This document shows, one piece after another, positions 11,923 to 18,001 of a stretch of DNA of 24,216 nucleotides; the stretch's first letter is position 1; each line of letters begins with the position of its first letter. The notes beneath the pieces are model-generated. The model saw only the letters and a list, made by a program, of their open reading frames with translations, made no database searches and had not been told where the DNA came from. Made by a program: the position numbers and the translations under genes. This DNA is from a virus. The DNA is taken from the IMG/VR virus record IMGVR_UViG_3300042453_001598, positions 1 to 24,216 of that record. The stretch is one strand, 5' to 3'.

Positions 11923-12432
11923 TTAAACTGTTATTTTATTATCCATTAAATTAAAAATATGTTCAATTTCATCCATTTCAAGATTAAACCATTCTCCTCT
12001 AACATTTTTATTAGAAAATAAAGAATGTAAATATCTTTCACTTACTATGCTTTCTAAACATTTATTAATAAGTATAATTTTTGGTGTTTGGCTTGATAAA
12101 GTTTTTTCTCTAAATTCTGGATTTATTGATTTACCTATTTTATATAAACCACTTATTTCATCATACATAATGTAAGTAAATCTTATTTTATTAGAATCCT
12201 TAATACATTTATCAACATTTACAATTTTATTAGTAAAATGATTTTGATTTTCAGATATCATTTTCTTAAAATAATCAATTAAATATGATACAGATGTACC
12301 TTCATCACATTCAAAATGTAAAATTATTTCAGATTTATTTTTACTAAAACTTTTAGTAGATATTATAGTAATATCTAAATCTGATTTTTTATAATCTTTT
12401 AATGCTTCTTGTAAAAAATAATCAATTCCCAT
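11923..12432 (-). CDS. GIY-YIG family protein, T5orf172/MUG113 type
   Basis: A 169-residue protein whose C-terminal half is a T5orf172/MUG113-type GIY-YIG nuclease domain: FTYIMYDEISGLYKIGKS (residues 85-102, containing Y-I-M and Y-K-I-G in place of GIY and YIG), R108 after NPEFREKTL, E132 within SERYLHSLF, and GEWFNL (146-151). The N-terminal 80 residues are of unknown fold. The coding DNA is markedly AT-rich (by my count about 17-20% GC in bases 12181-12300), lower than the flanking genes, which suggests recent acquisition. Its start is 12 nt downstream of the U-tract at 12445-12449, so expression needs read-through. Likely DNA cleavage; mobile homing function is inferred. Confidence 0.82.
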   Translation of the reverse strand: MGIDYFLQEALKDYKKSDLDITIISTKSFSKNKSEIILHFECDEGTSVSYLIDYFKKMISENQNHFTNKIVNVDKCIKDSNKIRFTYIMYDEISGLYKIGKSINPEFREKTLSSQTPKIILINKCLESIVSERYLHSLFSNKNVRGEWFNLEMDEIEHIFNLMDNKITV

Positions 12433-12437
12433 TTGTT

Positions 12438-12542
12438 TTAAAATAAAAAGAGCCCAATAGGTGCAAGACTACTGGGCTCATGTGAACAAAGTTTATTTTG
12501 TTCGAAATTCTTTAGGTGACTTGCACACCATCTAAAGAACAT
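12438..12542 (-). ncRNA. Candidate structured leader RNA or small RNA with three hairpins and complementary loops
   Basis: Read leftward from about 12541: hairpin H3 (stem of 12508-12515 with 12532-12539, TTCTTTAG/CTAAAGAA, plus inner GTG/CAC); hairpin H2 (12484-12490 with 12497-12503, GAACAAA/TTTGTTC); and H1 (12450-12456 with 12473-12479, GAGCCCA/TGGGCTC, extended by TAG/CTA), then a T-tract. The H3 loop (TGCAAGT) and H1 loop (TCTTGCAC) are complementary over six to seven bases (12461-12467 with 12520-12526), a kissing-loop geometry. A promoter-like TATCTTTG lies immediately upstream. The same strand is also open for 34 codons (12542-12438), so a leader peptide is an alternative. No transcript evidence is available. 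Confidence 0.5.
12445..12479 (-). terminator. Leftward intrinsic terminator ending the H3-H2-H1 element
   Basis: Stem 12450-12456/12473-12479 (7 bp, extended by three more after one mismatch), with T5 then ATTTT on the leftward strand. The start codon of the GIY-YIG gene is 12 nt further on. Confidence 0.88.
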
Positions 12543-12544
12543 TG

Positions 12545-12552
12545 CAAAGATA
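12545..12552 (-). promoter_or_regulatory. Leftward -7 element TATCTTTG
   Basis: Complement of 12545-12552 matches TAnnTTTG exactly. The predicted start of transcription falls at about 12541-12538, right at the 5' strand of hairpin H3. No -33 TTTG is visible at 19-23 bases upstream, so strength is uncertain. Confidence 0.45.
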
Positions 12553-12560
12553 ATACTTTT

Positions 12561-12794
12561 CTAATTCTTTTCATTTATTTGTTTCACCTCATTCCTATCT
12601 TCTATAAAGCCACTGCCATGACTCCCTCCCACTATCTTTAGATACTGGTTCTCAACACTGGCACTATTAATAATCACCTGTGCAACATCTGCCACAACCT
12701 TGGCCTTGGCAATGTCGTAAGTGGAATCGGGGTCGGTCAGTTCTTCGAGAACGGAAAATAGGTGGTTGCGTAAATCGCTGATTTTGTTCTTCAT
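12561..12794 (-). CDS. Hypothetical phage protein, 77 aa
   Basis: A 77-residue protein beginning MKNKISDLRNHLFSVLEELT. It resembles a small phage family of the form 'I.DLRNHLF..LE.L.D......A K.V..VAQ.II..A.VE..Y', seen in many prophages next to early genes, with no assigned function. The middle helix KAKVVADVAQVIINSASVEN contains the conserved core. Start overlaps the preceding stop by four bases (12791-12794). It is the last gene before the promoter/RNA element at 12438-12552. Confidence 0.75.
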   Translation of the reverse strand: MKNKISDLRNHLFSVLEELTDPDSTYDIAKAKVVADVAQVIINSASVENQYLKIVGGSHGSGFIEDRNEVKQINEKN

Positions 12795-13006
12795 TTTGTT
12801 AATCTTTTAATTAAGTCGTTAAAATTATCTTGGGTTGTTCTACCATTTCTGCGTTTATCATCGCCAAAAATTTCTAATTTGTATTGCAAATCAAATAGTT
12901 TGTCAAACACTCCTAATTCTTTATAATGAGGATTTTCTACTACTTTGTACTTATACTCTGCCATTGCTTCCGCTAATATCCGAGCTTCATCTTTTGTTAG
13001 TCTCAT
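12791..13006 (-). CDS. Hypothetical phage protein, 71 aa
   Basis: A 71-residue helical protein starting MRLTKDEARILAEAMAEYKY, with a second helix (VFDKLFDLQYKLEIFGDDKR) and a basic end (DLIKRLTK). The N-terminal phrase 'LTKDEARILAEAL.E.KY' occurs in small uncharacterised phage proteins; I cannot give it a role. Overlaps at both ends by four bases (ATGA), coupling it to the HNH gene upstream and the 77-aa gene downstream. Confidence 0.75.
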   Translation of the reverse strand: MRLTKDEARILAEAMAEYKYKVVENPHYKELGVFDKLFDLQYKLEIFGDDKRRNGRTTQDNFNDLIKRLTK

Positions 13007-13647
13007 TTTACAATGTCTTTAATCTGGTTAATTAATATTTGCACTTCTTTTAATTCCTGCGGTAATTGTTTATGATTGCGATTTAACATAGCCAAATCTT
13101 TCCTGGTTACAAGGCAGAGGTTACTAATGTCATCATTGTATTTATTACCATCCAATTTAAACACACACATATCTTTAGGCACTGGGCCGTGGACTTGTTC
13201 CCAGTTGTATCGGGCAAGGCTCATCCATTTATGATTAGCGTATTTAATTTCATTATAAGAGTTAATGTCTCTAATACTACCAATCGGCATTTCATTATGT
13301 GGTACATTACCTTTTTTAAATACACCGGTTAGTTTTTCTATATGCTGTGGGGACATTTTTTGTCCTTTGTTCCAGGGAATGTGTCCTTTATGAAAACAAG
13401 TTCTTCTTACTATGCTACTTGTTTTGACATTTGCCCATTGTGCTATAGATACATTACGGCAATTAGTTGTAATATACTCCTTTGTTTTCCTTAAACCCAT
13501 GGCATAGGCTTTGTTGCTGATAGATGTAGAAGTGTGAGGCATCCAGGTGGCAATGACCTTGTTAGGAGTGTTAGCATATAATCTTCTAATTATTTCTATC
13601 TCCTCATTACTAAACATCTGTTTATTCCTTTTACTACCTTTTACCAT
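13003..13647 (-). CDS. HNH endonuclease with N-terminal helix-turn-helix
   Basis: A 214-residue protein. Residues 10-55 (FSNEEIEIIRRLYANTPNKV, then SISNKAYAMGLRKT) form a Myb/HTH-like DNA-binding segment that often precedes phage HNH nucleases. Residues 85-118 include FHKGHIPWNKGQK, a NUMOD-like motif. Residues 135-192 form the nuclease: YANHKWMSLARYNWEQVHGP with H153, then VFKLDGNKYNDDISNLCLVT. The usual His of the central H-x-D-G-N is replaced here by K164/L165, as in a phage-type subset with F-x-D-G-N. Likely homing-type nuclease. It shares four bases with the downstream gene and lies nine bases after the MAF-like gene. No flanking repeats were found, unlike the 9920 HNH. Confidence 0.83.
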   Translation of the reverse strand: MVKGSKRNKQMFSNEEIEIIRRLYANTPNKVIATWMPHTSTSISNKAYAMGLRKTKEYITTNCRNVSIAQWANVKTSSIVRRTCFHKGHIPWNKGQKMSPQHIEKLTGVFKKGNVPHNEMPIGSIRDINSYNEIKYANHKWMSLARYNWEQVHGPVPKDMCVFKLDGNKYNDDISNLCLVTRKDLAMLNRNHKQLPQELKEVQILINQIKDIVK

Positions 13648-13656
13648 GACTAATAA

Positions 13657-14373
13657 TTATAAAACAATAGAATAATCATTACCTTCATGATTGCTATATG
13701 TTAAATCACTTGATCCATACCTTGCAGAAATATGTGTGAAAGTAATCCCTTTTGGTTTTAAAAACTCCTGTAATGATTTAAAACTGTTCATCGTGCGAAT
13801 AGAATGCCCAGTAACAAAATAAGGATCCTCTGGATATAATTCTCTATATTTACTATAATAAGAATGACCTTGAAATTGACCTCCATCAAATCCCATTAAA
13901 TAGAATTTTTTAATACCTAAATGCAAACCAAGTCCAATAGCATCAAATAATATACTACCTCCAACAAATAAAGTATTAGGTATTTTTTCTACAATCGGCT
14001 TAACATAGACTTTTGTAGATTCACATACTGGCATACCTTTGTACTTGTAAAAATCTCCTTCCATTTGTGTTACACCTCTTCTTTCATCATTGCAGTCAAA
14101 CTCTGGCAATATGTGTTTGTTAGGATGTTTGTAAATCTCTTCTTGCCATAATTGTAAATATCCTTCTGGTAAATCTTTTACTGTATGGTGATTTATACAA
14201 TAATCGTATTTTATTTTATCATCTTTCCACATATCATTTACACAAATAATTAAATCGTCAATCCAAAAACTATTACATATATCTGCATATGGTAAATGAT
14301 CTAATGATGCTCCGCTGCCTATTAATAAACAGCTATCATAATATTTATGTGATAAATTATCTATCCATTTCAT
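13657..14373 (-). CDS. DUF115/MAF_flag10-like protein (putative glycosyltransferase)
   Basis: A 238-residue Rossmann-type protein resembling DUF115 (MptE-like/MAF flagellin-glycosylation family). Motifs are CLLIGSGASLDHL (residues 15-27, nucleotide-binding loop), DLIICVNDMWK, and GGSILFDAIGLGLHLGIKKF then YLMGFDGG and HSYY, equivalent to the 'GG.....AL..A..LG...I.L.G.D.....H' block of the family. The family includes glycosyl/sialyl-type transferases acting on surface sugars and phosphotransferases. In a phage it may modify host glycans, phage structural proteins or nucleotides. It lies one base from the glucosaminidase gene. Substrate unknown; I am fairly sure only of the fold family. Confidence 0.7.
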   Translation of the reverse strand: MKWIDNLSHKYYDSCLLIGSGASLDHLPYADICNSFWIDDLIICVNDMWKDDKIKYDYCINHHTVKDLPEGYLQLWQEEIYKHPNKHILPEFDCNDERRGVTQMEGDFYKYKGMPVCESTKVYVKPIVEKIPNTLFVGGSILFDAIGLGLHLGIKKFYLMGFDGGQFQGHSYYSKYRELYPEDPYFVTGHSIRTMNSFKSLQEFLKPKGITFTHISARYGSSDLTYSNHEGNDYSIVL

Positions 14374-14374
14374 T

Positions 14375-15136
14375 TTAATATTCCATTTCGGGAAAACTGG
14401 CTTTTACTGTCCAGTATTCAGTTGATAAATTACTTCTTACTTTCCAAAGATTACTGGTATGGTATCCGCTTTTGTAAAAGCATTTACAAGTAGCATCTAC
14501 AATGTTTTTAGCACTCATGCCTCTGTTATACTTAGCAAACATATATCTTTTGCAATTCTTGTACCTTGGTAAGTTTAAAACATTTGCCCAGCCTTGCACC
14601 ATGGCATTATAAGAGGAGAAAGCCTGGAAGGCGCAAGGTATCTTTTTACCATTCTTATAACAGTCATCTATAGCATTCATCTTCTTACCGGTGCCTCTGT
14701 ATTTTATTCCTCCAGGGTTAAACGCTTTTGCCATTAGTTTACTTTCTATTCCGGCATTGGTTGCCTCAATTATAAAGAAAGCATAAATGACAGAGATAGG
14801 AAGATCAGTTTTCTTGTGCATAGTGTAAAAGAAATCTTCATACATAAAGCCTAACCATATACGACGTAAATCTACCAGACTTTTATTCTTTAATCTTCTA
14901 AAGCCTTGTCCTTCTAAAAAGTCCTGCAATTCATCTTTGCCCATGTTTTTAATCTGTGTTCCTGGCAGATTCTTCATGTCAATAATCATAAGATTATCTT
15001 GTGGATATTCTTTTGCAGGATTAGGTCTATTGTCCTTGCTTTTGGCATTTGTACCTTTGCCGGAAAAGGAGATAAACAGCGATGAGATAACGAGGATTAA
15101 AAGCAGATAGCCTTTAATTTTTGTTTGTTTGTTCAT
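14375..15136 (-). CDS. Secreted glucosaminidase-domain protein
   Basis: A 253-residue protein with an N-terminal signal or anchor (basic MNKQTKIKGY, then hydrophobic LLLILVISSLFISFSG), so it should act in the periplasm. Residues 105-240 resemble the glucosaminidase (FlgJ/LytG-like) domain: SVIYAFFIIEATNAGIESKL with putative catalytic E124, FNPGGIKYRGTGKK in place of the usual N-N-L-F-G-I-K, CAFQAFSSYNAMVQGWANVL and the conserved RYKNC segment. It would cleave the glycan backbone. Unlike the amidase/holin pair it is encoded in the early leftward operon, 23 bases after SSB, so it may serve remodelling or exclusion of other phages. Three or more Cys could form disulfides. Confidence 0.75.
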   Translation of the reverse strand: MNKQTKIKGYLLLILVISSLFISFSGKGTNAKSKDNRPNPAKEYPQDNLMIIDMKNLPGTQIKNMGKDELQDFLEGQGFRRLKNKSLVDLRRIWLGFMYEDFFYTMHKKTDLPISVIYAFFIIEATNAGIESKLMAKAFNPGGIKYRGTGKKMNAIDDCYKNGKKIPCAFQAFSSYNAMVQGWANVLNLPRYKNCKRYMFAKYNRGMSAKNIVDATCKCFYKSGYHTSNLWKVRSNLSTEYWTVKASFPEMEY

Positions 15137-15159
15137 ACTAATTGGTTTATAAATGTTGT

Positions 15160-15543
15160 TTAAAATGGCAAATCTTCGCCAAGGTCTAATTTACCTACTG
15201 GCGGAGTAGTTGTGTGTGGTGTAGCTTCTGCGGTAGGCTTGCCTCCAAATTCTAAAGATGTGATTCTGCAGTTTATCATACCAACAGGCTCTCCGTTTTT
15301 ATTATAGGCATTAACTGTGCCAGATCCTTCTGCGACAATATAAGTGCCTTTTGTAATGAATGGCGCAAGTTTAACGGCTCTTTCTCCCCATACAGAACAA
15401 CCTACCCAGATTGTTTTTTCTCCAGGACTTGCACCATACACTTTTTCGGTGTGGGCAATAGAAAAAGAGCATACAGTTGTATCTCCAACTGTTTTTAATT
15501 CAGCATCACTGCCTACTCTTCCAGAAACTATTAATTTTATCAT
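15160..15543 (-). CDS. ssb: Single-stranded DNA-binding protein
   Basis: A 127-residue OB-fold SSB: MIKLIVSGRVGSDAELKTVG, SFSIAHTEK, TIWVGCSVWGERAVKLAPFI, YIVAEGSGTV and the C-terminal acidic tip DLGEDLPF, which recruits partner proteins. The length is short for bacterial SSB (about 170) but typical for phage versions; the linker is brief. It binds ssDNA at forks and in recombination. It is the first gene of the leftward half, 24 bases downstream of the putative -7 element at 15560-15567, so it is an early gene. Confidence 0.93.
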   Translation of the reverse strand: MIKLIVSGRVGSDAELKTVGDTTVCSFSIAHTEKVYGASPGEKTIWVGCSVWGERAVKLAPFITKGTYIVAEGSGTVNAYNKNGEPVGMINCRITSLEFGGKPTAEATPHTTTPPVGKLDLGEDLPF

Positions 15544-15555
15544 AATTATTTTTTA

Positions 15556-15587
15556 TTTGCAAATATATATAAAATTGTATAACTTTG
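15556..15587 (+). promoter_or_regulatory. Rightward promoter, TTTG-N20-TAACTTTG
   Basis: TTTG at 15556-15559, 20 bases, then TAACTTTG at 15580-15587, matching the Bacteroidota -33/-7 consensus. Transcription should start near 15592, and the first gene (RHH-like) starts at 15606. It drives the rightward packaging/head operon. Confidence 0.75.
15560..15567 (-). promoter_or_regulatory. Leftward -7 element facing SSB
   Basis: Complement of 15560-15567 reads TATATTTG, the same -7 core as in the 4010 and 9139 promoters. It interleaves with the rightward promoter, so the two would compete for RNA polymerase. No -33 TTTG is visible. Confidence 0.5.
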
Positions 15588-15605
15588 CATAAATAATATA
15601 AAAAA

Positions 15606-15770
15606 ATGGATGTACTAACGAAAAAAAAGAAAAGCGTGTTATTAGATGAGGATAGTCATAGGATGCTCATTACTACACAGATTAAACTATCGGCAAAGAC
15701 TGGAAAGAAGATGCCACTGGTTGAGATTATTAATTATCTATGTGCAGATTGGCAAAAAAACAATAAATGA
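15606..15770 (+). CDS. Small ribbon-helix-helix-like protein, 54 aa (easily missed)
   Basis: ATG at 15606, stop TGA at 15768-15770 overlapping the glycosyltransferase start (ATGA). The product has a basic N-terminus (MDVLTKKKK), a strand-like SVLLDEDSHRMLITTQIKLS and then KTGKKMPLVEIINYLCADW, which is the shape of a CopG/Arc-type RHH protein (short beta strand, helix, turn at T-G-K, helix). RHH proteins bind DNA as dimers and usually repress promoters. Its place as first gene after the divergent promoter fits an autoregulating switch between leftward and rightward transcription. The family call is by pattern; it could also be a partner of a nearby nuclease. Confidence 0.65.
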   Translation: MDVLTKKKKSVLLDEDSHRMLITTQIKLSAKTGKKMPLVEIINYLCADWQKNNK

Positions 15771-16753
15771 AGGCTACTATATTTACATCTTCTAAGAGTC
15801 AAGCGACAGACTATTACCGCACTATTGGGCCGTTTTCGCGATTAGCTCTGCAAAAGAAATTTGAATTAGTTATCTGCCAACAAGAAAAGGCAGCCTGGTA
15901 TGATATTTATAACACCGATATAGTAATTATTCAGCGTCCTAATTCAACTGCCTCCCTTGGTATAATGGCAGATGCAAAGCGAATGGGAAAGGCTGTTATA
16001 ATTGACTTTGACGATCACTTATTAAATGTGCCGGAAGATAATCCTGCGTCTGCTTATTTTAGCAATCCGCAGGTGCAAAAGCAAATACAAGATACTTTCT
16101 TATTTGCCGATGTCATTATAGTATCTACTCAAAAGCTATATGACTTATATAAACCTTTGAGCCATGATAAGCCTATGTTTGTCATACCTAATGGATGGTC
16201 ACCTACTGACCTACCTATGACAAAGGTGGAAGAGCAGCATAATCCTCCAAGGTTTGTTTGGCGTGGTGGCAGTACACACTTTGCAGACTTACACACAATA
16301 AAGGAGCAGCTTAACAAGGCGATGGAGTTAGATACTGAATTTACATTCTTTGGTATGCCTAAGTTCATGATGTACGACTTTAGCAAGAAGGCTAACTTTG
16401 TAGAATGGAATAGTATGTTTATCTATTTTACATTCATGCAAAGAATAGAAGGTGACTATGGTTACTATCCATTAGTAAGAAATGAGTTTAATGAGAGTAA
16501 GTCTAATATCTTTGCTATTGAATGTTTAGCAAATGGTATGCCAGTCTTAGCAGATGTTTACTTTAAGGAGTTTAATATACCTGGTGTAATGTGTTACGAT
16601 ACACCTCACCAGTTTTTTGACCTTGTATTAGCTATTATAGCTGGCAACATTAATAAGCTATCTCTCGTTAAGGATGGAAGGAAGTACCTTAATGAAGTGT
16701 TACACATAGACTTACTTAATCAGCAGCGATACAAGATACTAAAAGGACTATAG
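15767..16753 (+). CDS. Glycosyltransferase (GT4-like)
   Basis: A 328-residue GT-B type glycosyltransferase. Segments seen: TDYYRTIGPFSRLALQ near the N-terminus, AVIIDFDDHLLNVPEDNPAS (residues 75-94), VSTQKLYDLYKP, a domain linker with VIPNGWSP, WRGGSTHFADL (the acceptor/phosphate loop), and NEFNESKSNIFAIECLANGM followed by PVLA, resembling the donor-binding E-x7-E region. It would move a sugar onto an unknown acceptor (host surface glycan, phage protein or DNA). No signal peptide, so cytoplasmic. Overlaps the small upstream gene by four bases. Neighbour to the terminase block, an unusual place, but phages of Bacteroidota often carry such genes. Confidence 0.8.
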   Translation: MKATIFTSSKSQATDYYRTIGPFSRLALQKKFELVICQQEKAAWYDIYNTDIVIIQRPNSTASLGIMADAKRMGKAVIIDFDDHLLNVPEDNPASAYFSNPQVQKQIQDTFLFADVIIVSTQKLYDLYKPLSHDKPMFVIPNGWSPTDLPMTKVEEQHNPPRFVWRGGSTHFADLHTIKEQLNKAMELDTEFTFFGMPKFMMYDFSKKANFVEWNSMFIYFTFMQRIEGDYGYYPLVRNEFNESKSNIFAIECLANGMPVLADVYFKEFNIPGVMCYDTPHQFFDLVLAIIAGNINKLSLVKDGRKYLNEVLHIDLLNQQRYKILKGL

Positions 16754-17191
16754 ATGCCATATATAAGTAAGGGAATAGGTAGTACCATACATAAGGCTAA
16801 GATGCAGCGCACACCATCGGGTGAGCAAGGTAGCTACAATAACGCATGGCAGAAGGTTAGCGTAAACTATAGACGTGCCAATCCATTGTGTGAGGTGTGC
16901 TTGGTATTAGGTGAGATGGTTGACATAACACCAGGTGATTATAAGGGATGTGTTGACCACATGATACCTATCACAAGAGGTGGTAGTATGTATAACTTAG
17001 GCAACCTCTTAGCATTATGTAAGTCATGTCATGATACTAAGTCAATACTGGAGAAGACATCTGTTGCACCTGTTCCCATTTACATGGATGCTGATGCAAA
17101 GATACTACCGAAGGACAAGGCTGATGTCGTGTCATGGCTGGCAAAGCAGGTGCAGAGGAAGCGGAGCATAGAACAACAAGGAGGAGCATGA
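16754..17191 (+). CDS. HNH endonuclease adjacent to terminase (packaging-associated)
   Basis: A 145-residue HNH nuclease with CEVC (C46, C49), VDHMIPI (D68, H69), GNLLALCKSCHD (N84, C89, C92, H93), the zinc-bound beta-beta-alpha-metal fold. HNH genes beside terminase in cos-type phages (HK97 gp74 group) assist terminase cutting of concatemers. Start ATG at 16754 directly follows the previous TAG. The following 150 bases are non-coding and unusually purine-rich, where a cos site would be expected. C-terminal residues 110-145 are a basic helical tail. Confidence 0.9.
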   Translation: MPYISKGIGSTIHKAKMQRTPSGEQGSYNNAWQKVSVNYRRANPLCEVCLVLGEMVDITPGDYKGCVDHMIPITRGGSMYNLGNLLALCKSCHDTKSILEKTSVAPVPIYMDADAKILPKDKADVVSWLAKQVQRKRSIEQQGGA

Positions 17192-17342
17192 GGAGAACGA
17201 GCGGACAAGGTCGGAGAGGCACGAAGGACCGGGGGAGGGAAGGAATTACCTCGAAAGCCTAAACATCGTACTGTGCAGAAAAGAAGACATTAATTCAATC
17301 TCCAAAAGGGGGGTTTAACCAAAGCATAAAAAAGCAAAATAA
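17192..17342 (+). other. Non-coding purine-rich stretch between HNH and terminase genes (cos/pac candidate)
   Basis: No convincing gene. In 17181-17240, 49 of 60 bases are purines and G makes up half (my count), about 65% G+C against a low-GC genome, with runs such as CCGGGGGAGGGA. Further on is AAAAGGGGGGTTTAACC (17305-17321). Position between the packaging HNH and small terminase is the usual location of cos. A 24-codon frame at 17188-17262 exists but looks accidental. Confidence 0.45.
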
Positions 17343-17792
17343 ATGAGAGCAAAGTCATTGAAAACAAAAGAACTTCAAGGTACATTGATACCTTCCCGTA
17401 TCAAATCCTTTTCTGGTAGCCCAGTCGGCAGGTCATTGTTAAAACTGAATGAGGACGAGGTAAAGATTTATGAGAAATTAAAAGACCATCTCCAAGCCCA
17501 CAAGGCAAGCAAGGATGTTGATGACATTTTTTTGAGCATTGCTACGCGTGCCATTGGTCATCTACTTTATAATGCCGAGGTTCTTGCAGTTGCCGGTGCA
17601 GTTATGGTTCATCCAAACGGTGCAAGGCAGGTAAGTGCCGAATGGACTGCATTTAAGCAATCTATGGATATGTTTTTGGAGATTAGCAAGAGTTTAGGAC
17701 TTGATCCGGGCAGCCGTTTAAAATTGGACTACTTTAGAGATAGTAACGAAGATGAGGATGACGAGATAGCTAAACTTTTAAAAATGAACTAA
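17343..17792 (+). CDS. terS: Terminase small subunit (P27-like)
   Basis: A 149-residue protein with the profile of phage P27-family small terminase subunits, which recognise phage DNA and regulate the large subunit. The central helices (DVDDIFLSIATRAIGHLLYN, then the AVMVHPNGARQVSAEW segment) and the C-terminal MDMFLEISKSLGLDPGSRLK (residues 109-128) match the family's 'F......LGL.P..R..L' end. The tail is acidic (DSNEDEDDEIAKLLKMN). Start ATG at 17343 with an A-rich leader; its TAATG overlaps the next small gene by one base. Context immediately before TerL supports the assignment. Confidence 0.85.
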   Translation: MRAKSLKTKELQGTLIPSRIKSFSGSPVGRSLLKLNEDEVKIYEKLKDHLQAHKASKDVDDIFLSIATRAIGHLLYNAEVLAVAGAVMVHPNGARQVSAEWTAFKQSMDMFLEISKSLGLDPGSRLKLDYFRDSNEDEDDEIAKLLKMN

Positions 17793-18001
17793 TGAAACAA
17801 GGCATTTTTGAAACATTGACCTTTATCATTGTTATAACTATAATGGTAACAGGTTTAGCCGTTCCTTTTTACTACCTATGGAATTGGTTGTTTGTAAAAT
17901 TTTTTTGGTTTGATTATATTGACTATGCGGAGGCTGTTGGTTTTGTTAGCTTTCTTTTTCTATTTAGATTTATTGCCATAGAAATTAAAACACCTAAATG
18001 A
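17792..18001 (+). CDS. Small two-pass membrane protein between terminase subunits
   Basis: A 69-residue hydrophobic protein with membrane segments at about 8-33 and 47-63 joined by an aromatic loop (YYLWNWLFVKFFWFDYIDYA). The 'LWNWL...F....I.Y..A.G...L' pattern is recognisable in small membrane proteins of Bacteroidota and other Gram-negatives, function unknown. It overlaps the terminase small subunit by one base and TerL by four, so it is made with them. Why a membrane protein sits inside the packaging operon is unclear; membrane-tethered packaging or host interference are conjectures. Confidence 0.75.
   Translation: MKQGIFETLTFIIVITIMVTGLAVPFYYLWNWLFVKFFWFDYIDYAEAVGFVSFLFLFRFIAIEIKTPK

Noticed and set aside
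12438-12542. 34-codon leftward frame through the three hairpins, considered as an ordinary gene
   Set aside because: It coincides exactly with an RNA structure ending in a terminator; a leader peptide remains possible and is noted, but I do not list it as a CDS.
17188-17262. 24-codon frame with ATGA overlap after the HNH gene
   Set aside because: Arg/Gly-rich translation follows from the purine-rich DNA; better explained as a packaging-site sequence.
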